Positions 17,257-26,370 of a stretch of DNA of 64,000 bases are shown piece after piece. The DNA is from CBDDBU01 sp965226045 (lineage in GTDB: Bacteria; Pseudomonadota; Alphaproteobacteria; VGEJ01). Where the stretch lies: the NCBI GenBank assembly GCA_965226045.1, contig CBDDBU010000021.1, forward strand, positions 1-64,000, in the 5' to 3' direction. Within the stretch, counting starts at the first letter, position 1. Every line of letters starts with the position of its first letter. Below the pieces are notes generated by a model. The model was not told the origin of the DNA. It did not search any database and saw nothing but the letters and a program-made list of their open reading frames with translations. The translations under genes and the position numbers were made by a program.

Positions 17257-18520
17257 TCTCAGCGCTAACCTGGCCGGCGTCAAGTCGCCGAACCCGTTCT
17301 GGCTCGCGTCCGGACCGCCGGCCGACAAGGCCTACAACGTCGCCCGGGCCTTCGAGGCGGGCTGGGGTGGCGTGGTCTGGAAAACCTTGGGCGATCCCAT
17401 CGTCAATACTGCGTCGCGCTATGGCGCCGCCGCAAGCAACGGTTCGCGAGTCGCGGGGTTCACAAACATCGAGCTCATCACCGATCGCGCGCTCGACGTC
17501 AATCTGCGCGAGATCACGGAGATCAAGCGCGACTGGCCCGACCGCGCCGTCGTCGTGTCGGCGATGGTGCCCTGCACCGAGCCCGAGTGGGAGGTGATGG
17601 TCAAGCGGATCGAGGAGACGGGAGCCGATGGCGTCGAGCTCAATTTCGGCTGTCCGCACGGCATGTCGGAACGCGGCATGGGGGCTGCCGTAGGTCAGGT
17701 GCCCGATTATGTCGAGATGGTGACGGCCTGGGCCAAGGCCCACACCAGCCTGCCGGTGATCGTCAAGCTGACGCCCAATGTGACGAGCATCCTGGCGACG
17801 GCCAGGGCGGCGCGAAACGGGGGCGCCGACTCGGTATCGCTCATCAACACCGTGGCGTCCATCATCGGCGTCGATCTCGATACCATGTCGCCGCTGCCGA
17901 GCGTCGACGGCAAGGGCAGCCACGGTGGCTATTGCGGCCCCGCGGTGCGGCCGATCGCGCTGCGCATGGTCGGCGACATCGTCCGCGAGCCCGACCTGGC
18001 CGATCTGCCGATCTCCGGCATCGGCGGCATCGAGACCTGGCGCGAGGCGGCCGAGTTCATCGCCCTGGGGTGCGGCTCGGTACAGGTCTGCACGGCCGCC
18101 ATGCACTACGGCTTCAAGATCGTGGACGACATGATCGACGGGCTCGGCAATTGGATGGACGAGAAGGGCTACGCGCGCCTCGACGATTTCCGCGCCGCGG
18201 CGGTCAGCAACTACGTCAGTTGGGAAAACCTCGACCTCAACTTCGAACTCCTCGCCCACATCGACCAGGACCTCTGCATCAGGTGCGGGCTCTGCCATAT
18301 CGCCTGCGAGGACACCGCCCATCAGGCGATCCGCGCGCGTCGCGACAACGGTGACCGCCGCTATGAGGTGATCGACGCCGAGTGCGTCGGCTGCAATCTC
18401 TGCGCGCTGGTCTGTCCGGTCGAGGGCTGCGTGACCATGCGGCCAGTGGACAACGGCAAGCCCTACATGTCCTGGGCAGAGCATCCGCGCAATCCGGCCA
18501 ACGCGGCCAGCACGGAGTGA
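17249..18520 (+). CDS. preA: Dihydropyrimidine dehydrogenase subunit PreA
   Basis: A 423-residue catalytic subunit. The FMN TIM barrel begins MADLSANLAGVKSPNPFWLA and includes VELNFGCPHGMSERGMG and VSLINTVASIIGVD. The C-terminal ferredoxin-like tail has CIRCGLCHIACEDTAHQ and CVGCNLCALVCPVEGCVTM, binding two 4Fe-4S clusters. It reduces uracil or thymine to the 5,6-dihydro form using electrons from PreT. I chose ATG 17249, overlapping the preT stop, because AGGAG lies at the right spacing; an earlier ATG in this frame lies within preT. The next gene starts on the stop codon (GTGA), so the operon continues into the CoA-transferases. Confidence 0.93.
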   Translation: MADLSANLAGVKSPNPFWLASGPPADKAYNVARAFEAGWGGVVWKTLGDPIVNTASRYGAAASNGSRVAGFTNIELITDRALDVNLREITEIKRDWPDRAVVVSAMVPCTEPEWEVMVKRIEETGADGVELNFGCPHGMSERGMGAAVGQVPDYVEMVTAWAKAHTSLPVIVKLTPNVTSILATARAARNGGADSVSLINTVASIIGVDLDTMSPLPSVDGKGSHGGYCGPAVRPIALRMVGDIVREPDLADLPISGIGGIETWREAAEFIALGCGSVQVCTAAMHYGFKIVDDMIDGLGNWMDEKGYARLDDFRAAAVSNYVSWENLDLNFELLAHIDQDLCIRCGLCHIACEDTAHQAIRARRDNGDRRYEVIDAECVGCNLCALVCPVEGCVTMRPVDNGKPYMSWAEHPRNPANAASTE

Positions 18521-19704
18521 GCCTGCCGCTTGCTGGCCTCAAGCTAGTGGCGATCGAGCGCTTTGGCGCTGGCCCCTATGGCTCGGGGCATTGCGCCGAC
18601 ATGGGCGCCGACGTCATCCGCATCGAACATGCGACTGCCGGCCCCGACGCGGCGCGGGTCATGGGCCCGTACCTCCTGGGCGCGGACGATTCGCAGTTCT
18701 TCCAGGCCTTCAACCGCAACAAGCGCTCGCTGTCGCTCGATCTCAAGCATCTGCGCGGTCGCGAAGTGCTGGAGCGCCTGGTCGCGACGGCCGATGGCCT
18801 GATCAACAACCTGCGCGGCGATCAGCCAGACAAGCTCGGCCTGACTTACGACCGGCTCAAGGGGCCCAACCCGCGCATCGTCTGTGCCCATATCTCGGGG
18901 TACGGTCGCGACGGCCCACGCAAGAGCTGGCCCGGCTACGACTACTTGATGCAGGCGGAGGCCGGCTTCCTGTCGCTGACCGGCGAGCCCGATGGCGCGC
19001 CCGCCCGGTTCGGCCTGTCGATGGTCGACTACATGACCGGGATGACGGCGGCGTTCGCCTTGCTGGCCGGCATCATGGCGGCGCGGCAGAGTGGCGAGGG
19101 CCGCGATGTCGACGTCTCGCTCTATGACGTCGCTATGCACCAGCTATCCTATCCGGGGGTGTGGTACTTGAACGAAGGGTTGGTGACCGCGCGTGTCGCG
19201 CGTTCCGGTCACCCTTATGTGGCGCCCTCCCAGCTCTGCCGCACCGCCGATGGCTGGATCTTCATCATGGCCCAGACCCAGAAGTTCTGGGCTCTTCTGT
19301 GCGACCGGATCGGGTGGCCGGAACTCACCGACGATCCACGCTTCCGGAGCTATGAGGATCGACACGAGAACCGCGACGTCCTGACCGAGGTGCTCGACGA
19401 GATCCTGACCCGGCGGACGACGGCCGAATGGATCGCGGTCTTCGCCGGCGTCCTGCCCTGCGCGCCGGTCAACGAGATCGCCCAGGCCTTGGACAACCCG
19501 TACTTTCGCCAGCGCGGTGGGGTGCGGACCGTCGCCCATCCCGACCGGCCCGACCTTAAGCTGTTGGCCAGCCCGATCCGCCTCGACGAGCCGATCCCCG
19601 ACCGACCCGGCCCCAAGCTCGGGGCCGACACCGACGCCATTCTCGCCGAACTCGGCTACGACGACGAGGAGATCGATGCGCTCCGACAAGCCGGCGCCGT
19701 CTAG
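18517..19704 (+). CDS. Type III CoA-transferase (CaiB/BaiF family)
   Basis: A 395-residue protein with the family III fold. The N-terminus LPLAGLKLVAIERFGAGPYG and the block CADMGADVIRIEHATAGPD are signature regions, and the nucleophilic Asp is expected in GLSMVDYMTG (about residue 170). It moves CoA between carboxylic acids. The GTG start at 18517 overlaps the preA stop in a GTGA, so it is translationally coupled to dihydropyrimidine dehydrogenase. The substrate cannot be read from sequence. An acid formed at the end of pyrimidine breakdown (3-hydroxypropionate, malonic semialdehyde or a methylated relative) is an inference from position only. Confidence 0.82.
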   Translation: MSLPLAGLKLVAIERFGAGPYGSGHCADMGADVIRIEHATAGPDAARVMGPYLLGADDSQFFQAFNRNKRSLSLDLKHLRGREVLERLVATADGLINNLRGDQPDKLGLTYDRLKGPNPRIVCAHISGYGRDGPRKSWPGYDYLMQAEAGFLSLTGEPDGAPARFGLSMVDYMTGMTAAFALLAGIMAARQSGEGRDVDVSLYDVAMHQLSYPGVWYLNEGLVTARVARSGHPYVAPSQLCRTADGWIFIMAQTQKFWALLCDRIGWPELTDDPRFRSYEDRHENRDVLTEVLDEILTRRTTAEWIAVFAGVLPCAPVNEIAQALDNPYFRQRGGVRTVAHPDRPDLKLLASPIRLDEPIPDRPGPKLGADTDAILAELGYDDEEIDALRQAGAV

Positions 19705-19715
19705 CAGGTGCAAGG

Positions 19716-19835
19716 CTCTCGCTCCGATCCTTCGAGACGCGGCCCTTCAGGCCGCTTCTCAGGTTGAGGAACACTCACAGATGCTCTTGCTGAGGAGGCG
19801 CGAAGCGCCGCCTCGAAGCATCGGAGCCGTTGGCG
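19716..19835. repeat. REP-like imperfect palindrome between CoA-transferase genes
   Basis: The left arm gctccgatccttcgagacgc is mirrored by gcctcgaagcatcggagc on the right, with a smaller palindrome (cggcccttcaggccgcttct) inside. Such GC-rich extragenic palindromes are scattered in many alphaproteobacterial chromosomes and may act as mRNA processing or attenuation sites. Here it separates two genes of the same family in the same orientation. Confidence 0.55.
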
Positions 19836-19860
19836 CCCAGCCCGTTCGAAGCGCAGCATC

Positions 19861-21021
19861 ATGAAGCTAGAGGGAGTCCGTGTTCTCGACCTGTCGCTGT
19901 TTTTGCCCGGCCCGCTGCTGACCCAGATGATGGCTGACCACGGCGCCGAGGTGATCAAGCTCGAACCACCTGGCGCCGGCGAGCCGAGCCGCGCGATCGA
20001 CCGCCAGCGCGACGGCGTCTCGGTGTTTTTCGCGAATACTCACCGGGGCAAGAAATCGATCCAACTCGACCTCAAGACCGACCAAGGCCGCGAGATCGCG
20101 CTCCGGCTGGCCGCACGCGCCGATGTGATGATCGAGGGCTTTCGCCCCGGCGTCGTCGACCGCCTCGGGATCGGCTACGCTCAAGTGAGCCGGCGGTCGC
20201 CGCGTCTCGTTTACTGCTCGATCTCCGCCTTCGGCCAGGACGGCCCGTATGCGCGCCGGCCCGCCCACGATCTCGCCACCGAGGCGCTGGCGGGCATCCT
20301 GAGCATTACCTTGGGCGGCGATGGACAGCCGGCCATGCCGGGCATCGCCGCCGCCGACATCCTGTCATCGACGATGGCGCTCTCGGCGGTCTTGATGGCG
20401 CTGCTGCGCCGCGAAACGACCGGCCTGGGCGACTACATCGACATGGCCATGATGGACGCCCTGATGGCGGCGGTGCCCAATAACATGGGCCCGGTGCTGG
20501 CGGACAAGCGCGCCCCGGTCGTCGAGCACGAGCGGCCGTGGGGCGGCAACGCCATGTACCGGATCTACGCGACCAAGGACGGCCGCCACGTGGTGTTAGG
20601 CGGCGCGGAGATGCATTTCGCCCGCAACGTGCTGGAGGCGCTGGGCCGCCCCGATCTTCTCGCACTGTGCGAGCCGCCGCCGGGCCCACACCAAGACCCG
20701 GTCAAGCACTTCCTAGCGGCAACCTTCCGCACCCGGACCCAGGCCGAATGGGTCGAATTCTTCGCGGCGGTCGAGTGCCCCGTCGCCCCCGTCAAGACCA
20801 TGCGCGAGGCCGCCGACGATCCCCAGGTCCGCGCGCGGCGCATGATCGTCGAGGACGAGCGCGGCTGGGAACACGTCGGAACACCGCTAAAGTTCCAAGA
20901 CGAGCCCGGCCAGCCCAATTTCACATTCCCGAGGTTGGGCCAGCACACCGAGGAGATCGTTCACGAACTCGACTTCAACGACGCCGAGATCGCCGCGATG
21001 CGGGAACGCGGCGTGTTTTAG
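19861..21021 (+). CDS. Type III CoA-transferase (CaiB/BaiF family), second paralogue
   Basis: A 386-residue protein starting MKLEGVRVLDLSLFLPGPLL. It has the family signature MADHGAEVIKLEPPGAGEPS, and the expected catalytic Asp in IAAADILSSTMALSAVL. The glycine-rich segment RPWGGNAMYRIYATKDGRHV and the C-terminal FPRLGQHTEEIVHELDF are typical of alpha-methylacyl-CoA racemase/CoA-transferase relatives. It is clearly diverged from the upstream paralogue, so probably not a recent duplicate. There is a 156-bp gap containing a REP-like palindrome, so expression may be separate. Substrate unknown. Confidence 0.82.
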   Translation: MKLEGVRVLDLSLFLPGPLLTQMMADHGAEVIKLEPPGAGEPSRAIDRQRDGVSVFFANTHRGKKSIQLDLKTDQGREIALRLAARADVMIEGFRPGVVDRLGIGYAQVSRRSPRLVYCSISAFGQDGPYARRPAHDLATEALAGILSITLGGDGQPAMPGIAAADILSSTMALSAVLMALLRRETTGLGDYIDMAMMDALMAAVPNNMGPVLADKRAPVVEHERPWGGNAMYRIYATKDGRHVVLGGAEMHFARNVLEALGRPDLLALCEPPPGPHQDPVKHFLAATFRTRTQAEWVEFFAAVECPVAPVKTMREAADDPQVRARRMIVEDERGWEHVGTPLKFQDEPGQPNFTFPRLGQHTEEIVHELDFNDAEIAAMRERGVF

Positions 21022-21175
21022 CAGGCGGCCTCCCGCAGGGAACCGTTGCGCCAACCGGTTCGACCCCTTGAATGTGAACCTCCCCCTTGCTGCGGCCAAT
21101 TCGCGCGCGGCAAGTCGGCCCTTGCTTGTGCTGGTCCGGCGGCGGTCCTAGCATCGCCCGAGGATACGAGACGCG

Positions 21176-22057
21176 ATGACACAACGACACCAACGCCGAG
21201 CCGAGCTGGCGGCGCGCATCCGCGCTAAGGACTTCGTGACCGCGCCCGGTATTTTCGACCTGATCTCGGCCCGTATCGCCGATGGCTACGACTTCCCCGC
21301 GCTCTATATGACCGGATACGGTACGGTGGCGTCGCATTTGGGCCTGCCCGATGCGGGTCTTGCCACCTATAGCGATATGGTCGGCCGCGTCGCCCGCATC
21401 TGCGAGGTCGTGGACACGCCGCTGATCGCGGATGGTGACACCGGCTATGGCGGTCTCCTCAACGTGGAACACACCGTGCGCGGTTACGAGCTGGCGGGCG
21501 CCGCAGCCATCCAGCTCGAGGACCAGCAGTTTCCGAAGAAATGCGGCCACACGCCCGACCGGCCCGTGGTTCCGCTTGCCGACATGGTGGCGAAGATCCG
21601 CGTCGCGGGGGCGGCGCGCGACTCGAGCGACTTTCTGATCATCGCGCGGACCGATGCGCGCACCAACCACGGCCTCGACGAGGCCCTGCGACGGGCTGAG
21701 GCGTTCGCCGAGGCGGGTGCCGACGTGCTGTTCGTCGAGGCCCCGGAATCGATCGACGAGATGCGCGAGATTGGCCGGCGCTTCGATCTACCCCTGCTCG
21801 TCAACATGGTTGATGGTGGAAAGACGCCGGTGCTGAGCCGGGCGGACCTCGTCGACATCGGCTATGCGCTGGCGATCTTTCCGGCGACCGGCTTCCTCGC
21901 CATGGGCGCGGCGCTGCGCGGGGTCTACGGCCATCTCGCCAACCAGGGATCGAGCGCCAACCTAGAGACGCCGCTCGACGACTTCGGCGAGTTCAGCAAG
22001 CTGATGGGGTTCGAGGCGGTGTGGGCGTTTGAGCGCCGCTGGGCCGACGAGAGCTGA
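21176..22057 (+). CDS. Isocitrate lyase/PEP mutase superfamily protein
   Basis: A 293-residue TIM-barrel enzyme. The superfamily motifs are clear: LIADGDTGYGG (metal-binding Asp), AAIQLEDQQFPKKCGH (with the catalytic-loop Lys-Lys-Cys-Gly-His) and LIIARTDAR. The KKCGH loop is shared by lyases such as methylisocitrate lyase, 2,3-dimethylmalate lyase and oxaloacetate decarboxylase-like members. It cleaves a C-C bond next to a carboxylate. It lies after two CoA-transferases, which would suit disposal of small dicarboxylic acids. The exact substrate is undetermined. Confidence 0.83.
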   Translation: MTQRHQRRAELAARIRAKDFVTAPGIFDLISARIADGYDFPALYMTGYGTVASHLGLPDAGLATYSDMVGRVARICEVVDTPLIADGDTGYGGLLNVEHTVRGYELAGAAAIQLEDQQFPKKCGHTPDRPVVPLADMVAKIRVAGAARDSSDFLIIARTDARTNHGLDEALRRAEAFAEAGADVLFVEAPESIDEMREIGRRFDLPLLVNMVDGGKTPVLSRADLVDIGYALAIFPATGFLAMGAALRGVYGHLANQGSSANLETPLDDFGEFSKLMGFEAVWAFERRWADES

Positions 22058-22072
22058 GCCGAACCGCGCGGT

Positions 22073-22714
22073 TCAGGCCGCCGCCTTCTGCAGCCGTTGA
22101 AGGACGTGGGCGCTGGTCGCGACGTCGGCGTATTTCTGCTCTATGTCGAAGAGATTGGCCTCGTGCGGGCCAAGGGCGCGGTCGCCAACGCAATCGCTGA
22201 CCACGATGGTGCGGAAGTTATGACTGCATGAATCGACCACGGACGCGCGAACACAACCCGAGGTGGTGCAGCCGGTCACGAGCAGCGTATCTACCCCACG
22301 CATCACCAGCCACGGCGCAAGGCCGGTGCCGAAGAACGCTGAAGGCTCGGTCTTGCGAACGATGAACTCGCCGGGCAGCGGCTTCAGCTGGGGCACGATC
22401 TGGCCCGCCTCGGCGCTCTCAGTCAGCGTTTTCAGCGCCGGCACCTTGAGGCAGAACACGCCCGCATCCGACCCGTCATCGGCGTAGACGACCCGGGTGA
22501 AGGCGACCGGGATGCACGCCGCCCGCGCGCCATCGAGCAAGATACGCGTCCGTTTGATCGCAGCGTCGATGTTACCACCGCCGAACTGGCCCGCGTCGTT
22601 GAACCCGTTGGTGAAGTCGACAATCAGCAACGCCGGAGCCCGACCGAACCCGACCTCGTTGGCGAAGCCTTGTCGGCGATAGATGTCTAGTTCGCTCAAC
22701 CGACCCTCCTCCAT
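22073..22714 (-). CDS. Isochorismatase-family amidohydrolase (N-carbamoylsarcosine-amidase-like), paralogue 1
   Basis: A 213-residue cysteine hydrolase. The catalytic triad is visible as Asp33 (LLIVDFTNGF), Lys121 (FIVRKTEPSAFFGT) and Cys154 (VTGCTTSGCVRAS). The GCTTSGCVRA block is characteristic of N-carbamoylsarcosine amidase and related ureido-acid hydrolases, not of true isochorismatases. The start is uncertain: the frame is open to 22981, with an ATG at 22738. I chose ATG 22714 because AGGGGCG lies at suitable spacing. A second copy with the same catalytic spacing is at 39483. Likely role: hydrolysis of an N-carbamoyl amino acid made by one of the hydantoinases. Confidence 0.83.
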   Translation of the reverse strand: MEEGRLSELDIYRRQGFANEVGFGRAPALLIVDFTNGFNDAGQFGGGNIDAAIKRTRILLDGARAACIPVAFTRVVYADDGSDAGVFCLKVPALKTLTESAEAGQIVPQLKPLPGEFIVRKTEPSAFFGTGLAPWLVMRGVDTLLVTGCTTSGCVRASVVDSCSHNFRTIVVSDCVGDRALGPHEANLFDIEQKYADVATSAHVLQRLQKAAA

Positions 22715-22848
22715 CCTACGCCCCTGATCATAAACCATCGCGGCATGATGACATATGGCGCGATACGATCGGGCGGGCGCGACGGTCATTTGGCATCGGG
22801 GTGGCCGCAAGCTAACTTCGCGCGAGTTGTGGTTGCGCCGGGCACGGT

Positions 22849-23895
22849 ATGGACGGTCAGTCGACGGTTTTCCTCGAGGTGATGGTCGGGATAGCGGTTG
22901 TCGGTCTGCTGGCCTTTCTCGTGCTGTTGGTGGCGCGGGGCCCGGCTGGAGCGAGACCAGGCGACGGCGCAGGACGAGCACCGCCCGCGCCGCACTGGGC
23001 CGGGATCCTGCTGGCCGTGGTCCTGCTAATCGTCGTCATGCTGGTGGTGGTGTGGCGGCTCCCGCCACTCACCGCCGATCTCGCGCCGTCCGGCTGGCGC
23101 GAAGGGCCGCGCGCGCTGGTGTTTTTTGGCGTCATGTTGGCGGCTGGGGCGGTCGGCTTGGTGGCCTATCTTGGCTTTCTACTGGCCGGCACCGCGGGCG
23201 GCCTATCCGGCGCCGGACCGGCGGGAGTCGCGGCCGCGCCTGCGGCGAATGGGACCGAGGCGGGCTCAGGGCTGCGGATGCTCGGCCTGCTGGCCCTGGG
23301 CCTCGCGTTCTTGGCCCTCAGCTGGGCTTACCTCGACGGTGAACGGCAATACGCCCTGGTGCACGACCTTCTCTACCCGGCGAGCTTCGCGGTGGCATTG
23401 GTCCTGCTCTTCGATAAGGCCACCCGCGCCTGGAGCGTCAAGGGTGGCGGGGCGAGCGCCCGAGAGTGGCTGTTGTGCGACGCGCTTGTTTTTCTATTGG
23501 TGCTCGGTTTTCTCGACCTTTCAAGCCGCAGCGGAGGCGAGGACTACGGCGTGTTATGGGATGTTCTCCATATTGCACTGTTCTTCCTTGCGTTCTGGCT
23601 CCTCGATCGCACAGCGAGCACTCTGCGATTTCTCGCCGCCTATGGTTATCTGATGGTGCTGCCCATACTGCACCTCATCGCGGCGCCTTCGCCCGTGCCC
23701 GACGCCGACGGCGTGCTCTGGTGGACGACGGTCTGGCCATTCTTCTTCCTGGCGGCGCTGTTCTTCGTCCTCGAGATTATCATGCTGGTGGCGTGGCGGG
23801 ATTGGGCGGTGGGCATGGTCGCACTGGTCAAGGATGGGGTCTTCATCGGAGCCTATGCCATCCTGCTGATCGGCGCTATTCCGGCGCCGGCGTGA
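22849..23895 (+). CDS. Uncharacterised polytopic membrane protein
   Basis: A 348-residue protein with about nine or ten hydrophobic segments (roughly 8-28, 48-68, 88-112, 141-163, 172-190, 205-222, 232-250, 258-277, 287-310 and 322-343). The third cytoplasmic-like gap is a Gly/Ala-rich linker. Conserved-looking polar motifs include SWAYLDGERQYALVHDLLYP and LLFDKATRAW. I recognise no family. It lies divergent from an isochorismatase-family gene and upstream of a small membrane protein, all near the hydantoinase. A transport or sensing role for the pathway is possible but unsupported by motifs. Confidence 0.65.
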   Translation: MDGQSTVFLEVMVGIAVVGLLAFLVLLVARGPAGARPGDGAGRAPPAPHWAGILLAVVLLIVVMLVVVWRLPPLTADLAPSGWREGPRALVFFGVMLAAGAVGLVAYLGFLLAGTAGGLSGAGPAGVAAAPAANGTEAGSGLRMLGLLALGLAFLALSWAYLDGERQYALVHDLLYPASFAVALVLLFDKATRAWSVKGGGASAREWLLCDALVFLLVLGFLDLSSRSGGEDYGVLWDVLHIALFFLAFWLLDRTASTLRFLAAYGYLMVLPILHLIAAPSPVPDADGVLWWTTVWPFFFLAALFFVLEIIMLVAWRDWAVGMVALVKDGVFIGAYAILLIGAIPAPA

Positions 23896-24060
23896 CGCCA
23901 ACGGCCATCGGGAGCCATGTTGGGGTCACGGCGGCGTTTGCCTTCGGTTCAGGCAATCGAGTAAATAGGGCCATCATCCGAGTACCGAGGCCGTCACCAA
24001 TGTCACCACGCTCTGGTCCCCGACGGGCAAGAAACTTGGTCCCATGAGAAGGCTGTCCCC

Positions 24061-24525
24061 ATGACAGGTTGGCAGTGGTTTGGGACGCTGGTCGGCTTCC
24101 TCCTGTACATTATCCTGCTGATTTTTCTGTTCTACTACGAGCCGTTCGAGGAACTCTTCAATCTCGTCATCCATGGCATCAGCTACGACAGCACGATCTT
24201 CTGGGTCGCGCTACTGATCGGCATCGTCGGCTTCTGCGGCTTCCACTGGCGCGCGTACCGGCTGTATGAGGTGCAGCAACAGGCGGTCGAATCCATGGTC
24301 TTGGCCTCGCTGCGGGGCTCGACCTTCACAGCGATTCTGCTGAGCGCCGGCGCCACTCTGCAAGCGGTGCAGATATTGTGTCTTCACCTGCTGCGCGCCG
24401 AGAGCGTTCTGAACGCCGGGCTCGGCCAGCGCCTCGCCGCAGTGGTGATGCTGGCGATTCTGACCGGCATCTTTTGTATCATCTTCTGGTTGCTGAAGTT
24501 GGTCCGCCCGGTCGGCCAATCCTGA
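24061..24525 (+). CDS. Small four-helix membrane protein, family shared with 37672-38199
   Basis: A 154-residue protein with hydrophobic segments at about 7-27, 44-62, 84-110 and 125-147. A GAGAAGG site precedes ATG 24061. Distinctive blocks: FLFYYEPFEELFNLVIHGI, TIFWVALLIG, HWRAYRLYE and LSAGATLQAVQILCLHLL. These align in order with FLYFYRPFEDYFTQGIRD, IVFWSASLVG, HWRSFRHN and FCAGAILQEIEMLAEHLI of the protein at 37672, so the two are paralogues. It lies tail to tail with the hydantoinase gene with only 7 bp between. No known function; see findings. Confidence 0.75.
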   Translation: MTGWQWFGTLVGFLLYIILLIFLFYYEPFEELFNLVIHGISYDSTIFWVALLIGIVGFCGFHWRAYRLYEVQQQAVESMVLASLRGSTFTAILLSAGATLQAVQILCLHLLRAESVLNAGLGQRLAAVVMLAILTGIFCIIFWLLKLVRPVGQS

Positions 24526-24532
24526 GCGGAAG

Positions 24533-25948
24533 TTAGCCGCCGGGCGTCGCCGTCGCGTGCAAGCCGCCGTAGGGGCCGCGGCGCATGAACATGCCGTCGC
24601 CTGCCCGCCCGACATATTTTCCGGCATCAACGATGACCTTGCCCCGCGACAGAACCGTCTCGGTGAAGCCCTTTACGCGCATCCCCTCATAGGCGTTGTA
24701 ATCGATGTTCATGTGATGGGTCTTGGGATTGTGGTAGCTGATCGTCTCTTCGTGGTCGGGATCAAAGATGACGATATCGGCATCGCTGCCCACGGCGATC
24801 GTCCCTTTGCGCGGGAACAGCCCGAAGATCTTGGCGGGCCCGGTCGAGGTCAGTTCGACGAACCGATTGAGGCCGATGCGCCCCTGGCTCACGCCGTGGT
24901 GGTAGATCAGGCTCATGCGGTTCTCGACCCCCGGACCCCCGTTGGGGATCTTGCTGAAATCGCTGATGCCGATCTCTTTTTGATCCTTGAGGCAAAACGG
25001 ACAATGGTCGGTGGCGATGACGTGGAGATCGCCGCCGCGCAGCCCGCGCCAGAGCTCATCCTGGTTCCACTTCTCCCGCAGCGGCGGCGTCAGCACATAC
25101 TTGGCGCCGTCGAAGCCGGGCTCGTCATAGGCGCTGACATCGAGCAGCAGATATTGCGGACAGGTCTCGCCGTGGGCCATCACACCGCGCGCCTGGGCGT
25201 CACGTATTTCCTTCAAGGAATCGTATGAGCTCATGTGCACGATGTAGACCGGCGCGCGCGCGACCTCGGCGATGGCCAGCGCGCGATGGGTGCCCTCCGC
25301 CTCCAGTCGCGTCGGGCGGGTGATGGCGTGATACTTGGGCGCGGTGTGGCCCTCGGCGAGGGCGATTTTGACGAGCTCATCGATGACGATACCGTTCTCC
25401 GCGTGCATGCAGACCAGCGTGCCGTCCTCGCCGGCCTTGCGCATCGCCCGGAAGATGGTGGCGTCGTCGGAGAGCAACACCCCCGGGTACGCCATGAATA
25501 GCTTGTAGCTCGTCACCCCGTCGTCGGCGAGCCGGCGCATCTCGTGGGTGCGCGTGTCGGGCATGTCGGTGACGATCATGTGAAAGCCGTAGTCGATGGC
25601 GGTCTTGCCGGCCGCCTTCTCGTGCCAGGTGTCGAGCGCCTCCAGGGTCGAGGTTCCCTTGGCCTGAACGGCGAAGTCGACGATGCAAGTGGTCCCGCCG
25701 TACGCGGCCGCACGGGTTCCGGTCTCGAACGTGTCCGACGTCGTGGTGCCGCCGAACGGCATCTCCAGGTGGGTGTGGGGATCGACCCCGCCCGGAATCA
25801 CCAGCTTGCCCGCAGCATCGATCACCCGGTCGGCAGCGATGACGAGATCGGCGCCGATCAGGGTGACGGTCGAGTCTTCGATGAAGATATCGGCGTGGTA
25901 GTCGTCGCTTGCCGTCACCACGCGGCCGTTCTTGATCAGCACGCTCAT
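24533..25948 (-). CDS. hydA: D-hydantoinase/dihydropyrimidinase
   Basis: A 471-residue cyclic amidohydrolase. Metal ligands appear in order: GGVDPHTHLEMPFG (His-X-His), SYKLFMAYPG (Lys to be carboxylated), MHAENG, VHMSSYDS and IATDHCPF (Asp). It opens 5,6-dihydrouracil or 5-substituted hydantoins to N-carbamoyl amino acids. In this window it can follow PreTA and feed the beta-ureidopropionase-like enzyme. Length is standard. It is divergent from the ABC importer operon across a 150-bp region, so transporter and enzyme may share control. Whether pyrimidines or hydantoins are the main substrate cannot be told from sequence. Confidence 0.92.
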   Translation of the reverse strand: MSVLIKNGRVVTASDDYHADIFIEDSTVTLIGADLVIAADRVIDAAGKLVIPGGVDPHTHLEMPFGGTTTSDTFETGTRAAAYGGTTCIVDFAVQAKGTSTLEALDTWHEKAAGKTAIDYGFHMIVTDMPDTRTHEMRRLADDGVTSYKLFMAYPGVLLSDDATIFRAMRKAGEDGTLVCMHAENGIVIDELVKIALAEGHTAPKYHAITRPTRLEAEGTHRALAIAEVARAPVYIVHMSSYDSLKEIRDAQARGVMAHGETCPQYLLLDVSAYDEPGFDGAKYVLTPPLREKWNQDELWRGLRGGDLHVIATDHCPFCLKDQKEIGISDFSKIPNGGPGVENRMSLIYHHGVSQGRIGLNRFVELTSTGPAKIFGLFPRKGTIAVGSDADIVIFDPDHEETISYHNPKTHHMNIDYNAYEGMRVKGFTETVLSRGKVIVDAGKYVGRAGDGMFMRRGPYGGLHATATPGG

Positions 25949-26096
25949 ATCATCCTCCCCGCTTTGTTGCGTTCCCCGGCTCGGAATCCTAAGCTACTAC
26001 TAGAAGCAAATGTTTGTAAGAAATACCTAGCGAATTCCGTGCGATAGCGCCCCAGCCGATTCTCTCGGGACGGCGCACGGGCCTGTATTCGCGACG

Positions 26097-26370
26097 AGAA
26101 AACAGAGGGAGAATCTCATGCGGGTCAAACAAAATGATACCACCAAGACCACCCAGCGGACCGCGATCAGTCGCCGGCGCCTGATGGGCACGACGGCCGC
26201 CGTGGCGGCCGCCGGCGCGATCACGGGCTTCCCAGAAAACAGAGGGAGAATCTCATGCGGGTCAAACAAAATGATACCACCAAGACCACCCAGCGGACCG
26301 CGATCAGTCGCCGGCGCCTGATGGGCACGACGGCCGCCGTGGCGGCCGCCGGCGCGATCACGGGCTTCCC
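26097..26370 (+). repeat. 137-bp tandem duplication of a gene leader
   Basis: Two consecutive copies (26097-26233 and 26234-26370), identical as far as I can see, each containing the ribosome-binding region agaggga, the ATG and the first codons through the Tat signal of the binding-protein gene. The first copy starts a 67-codon frame (26118-26321) that goes out of frame in the second unit; the second copy starts the real gene. Confidence 0.9.

Noticed and set aside
26118..26321. 67-codon gene before the binding-protein gene
   Set aside because: It is only the first unit of the 137-bp duplication running out of frame into the second; listed as a repeat instead.
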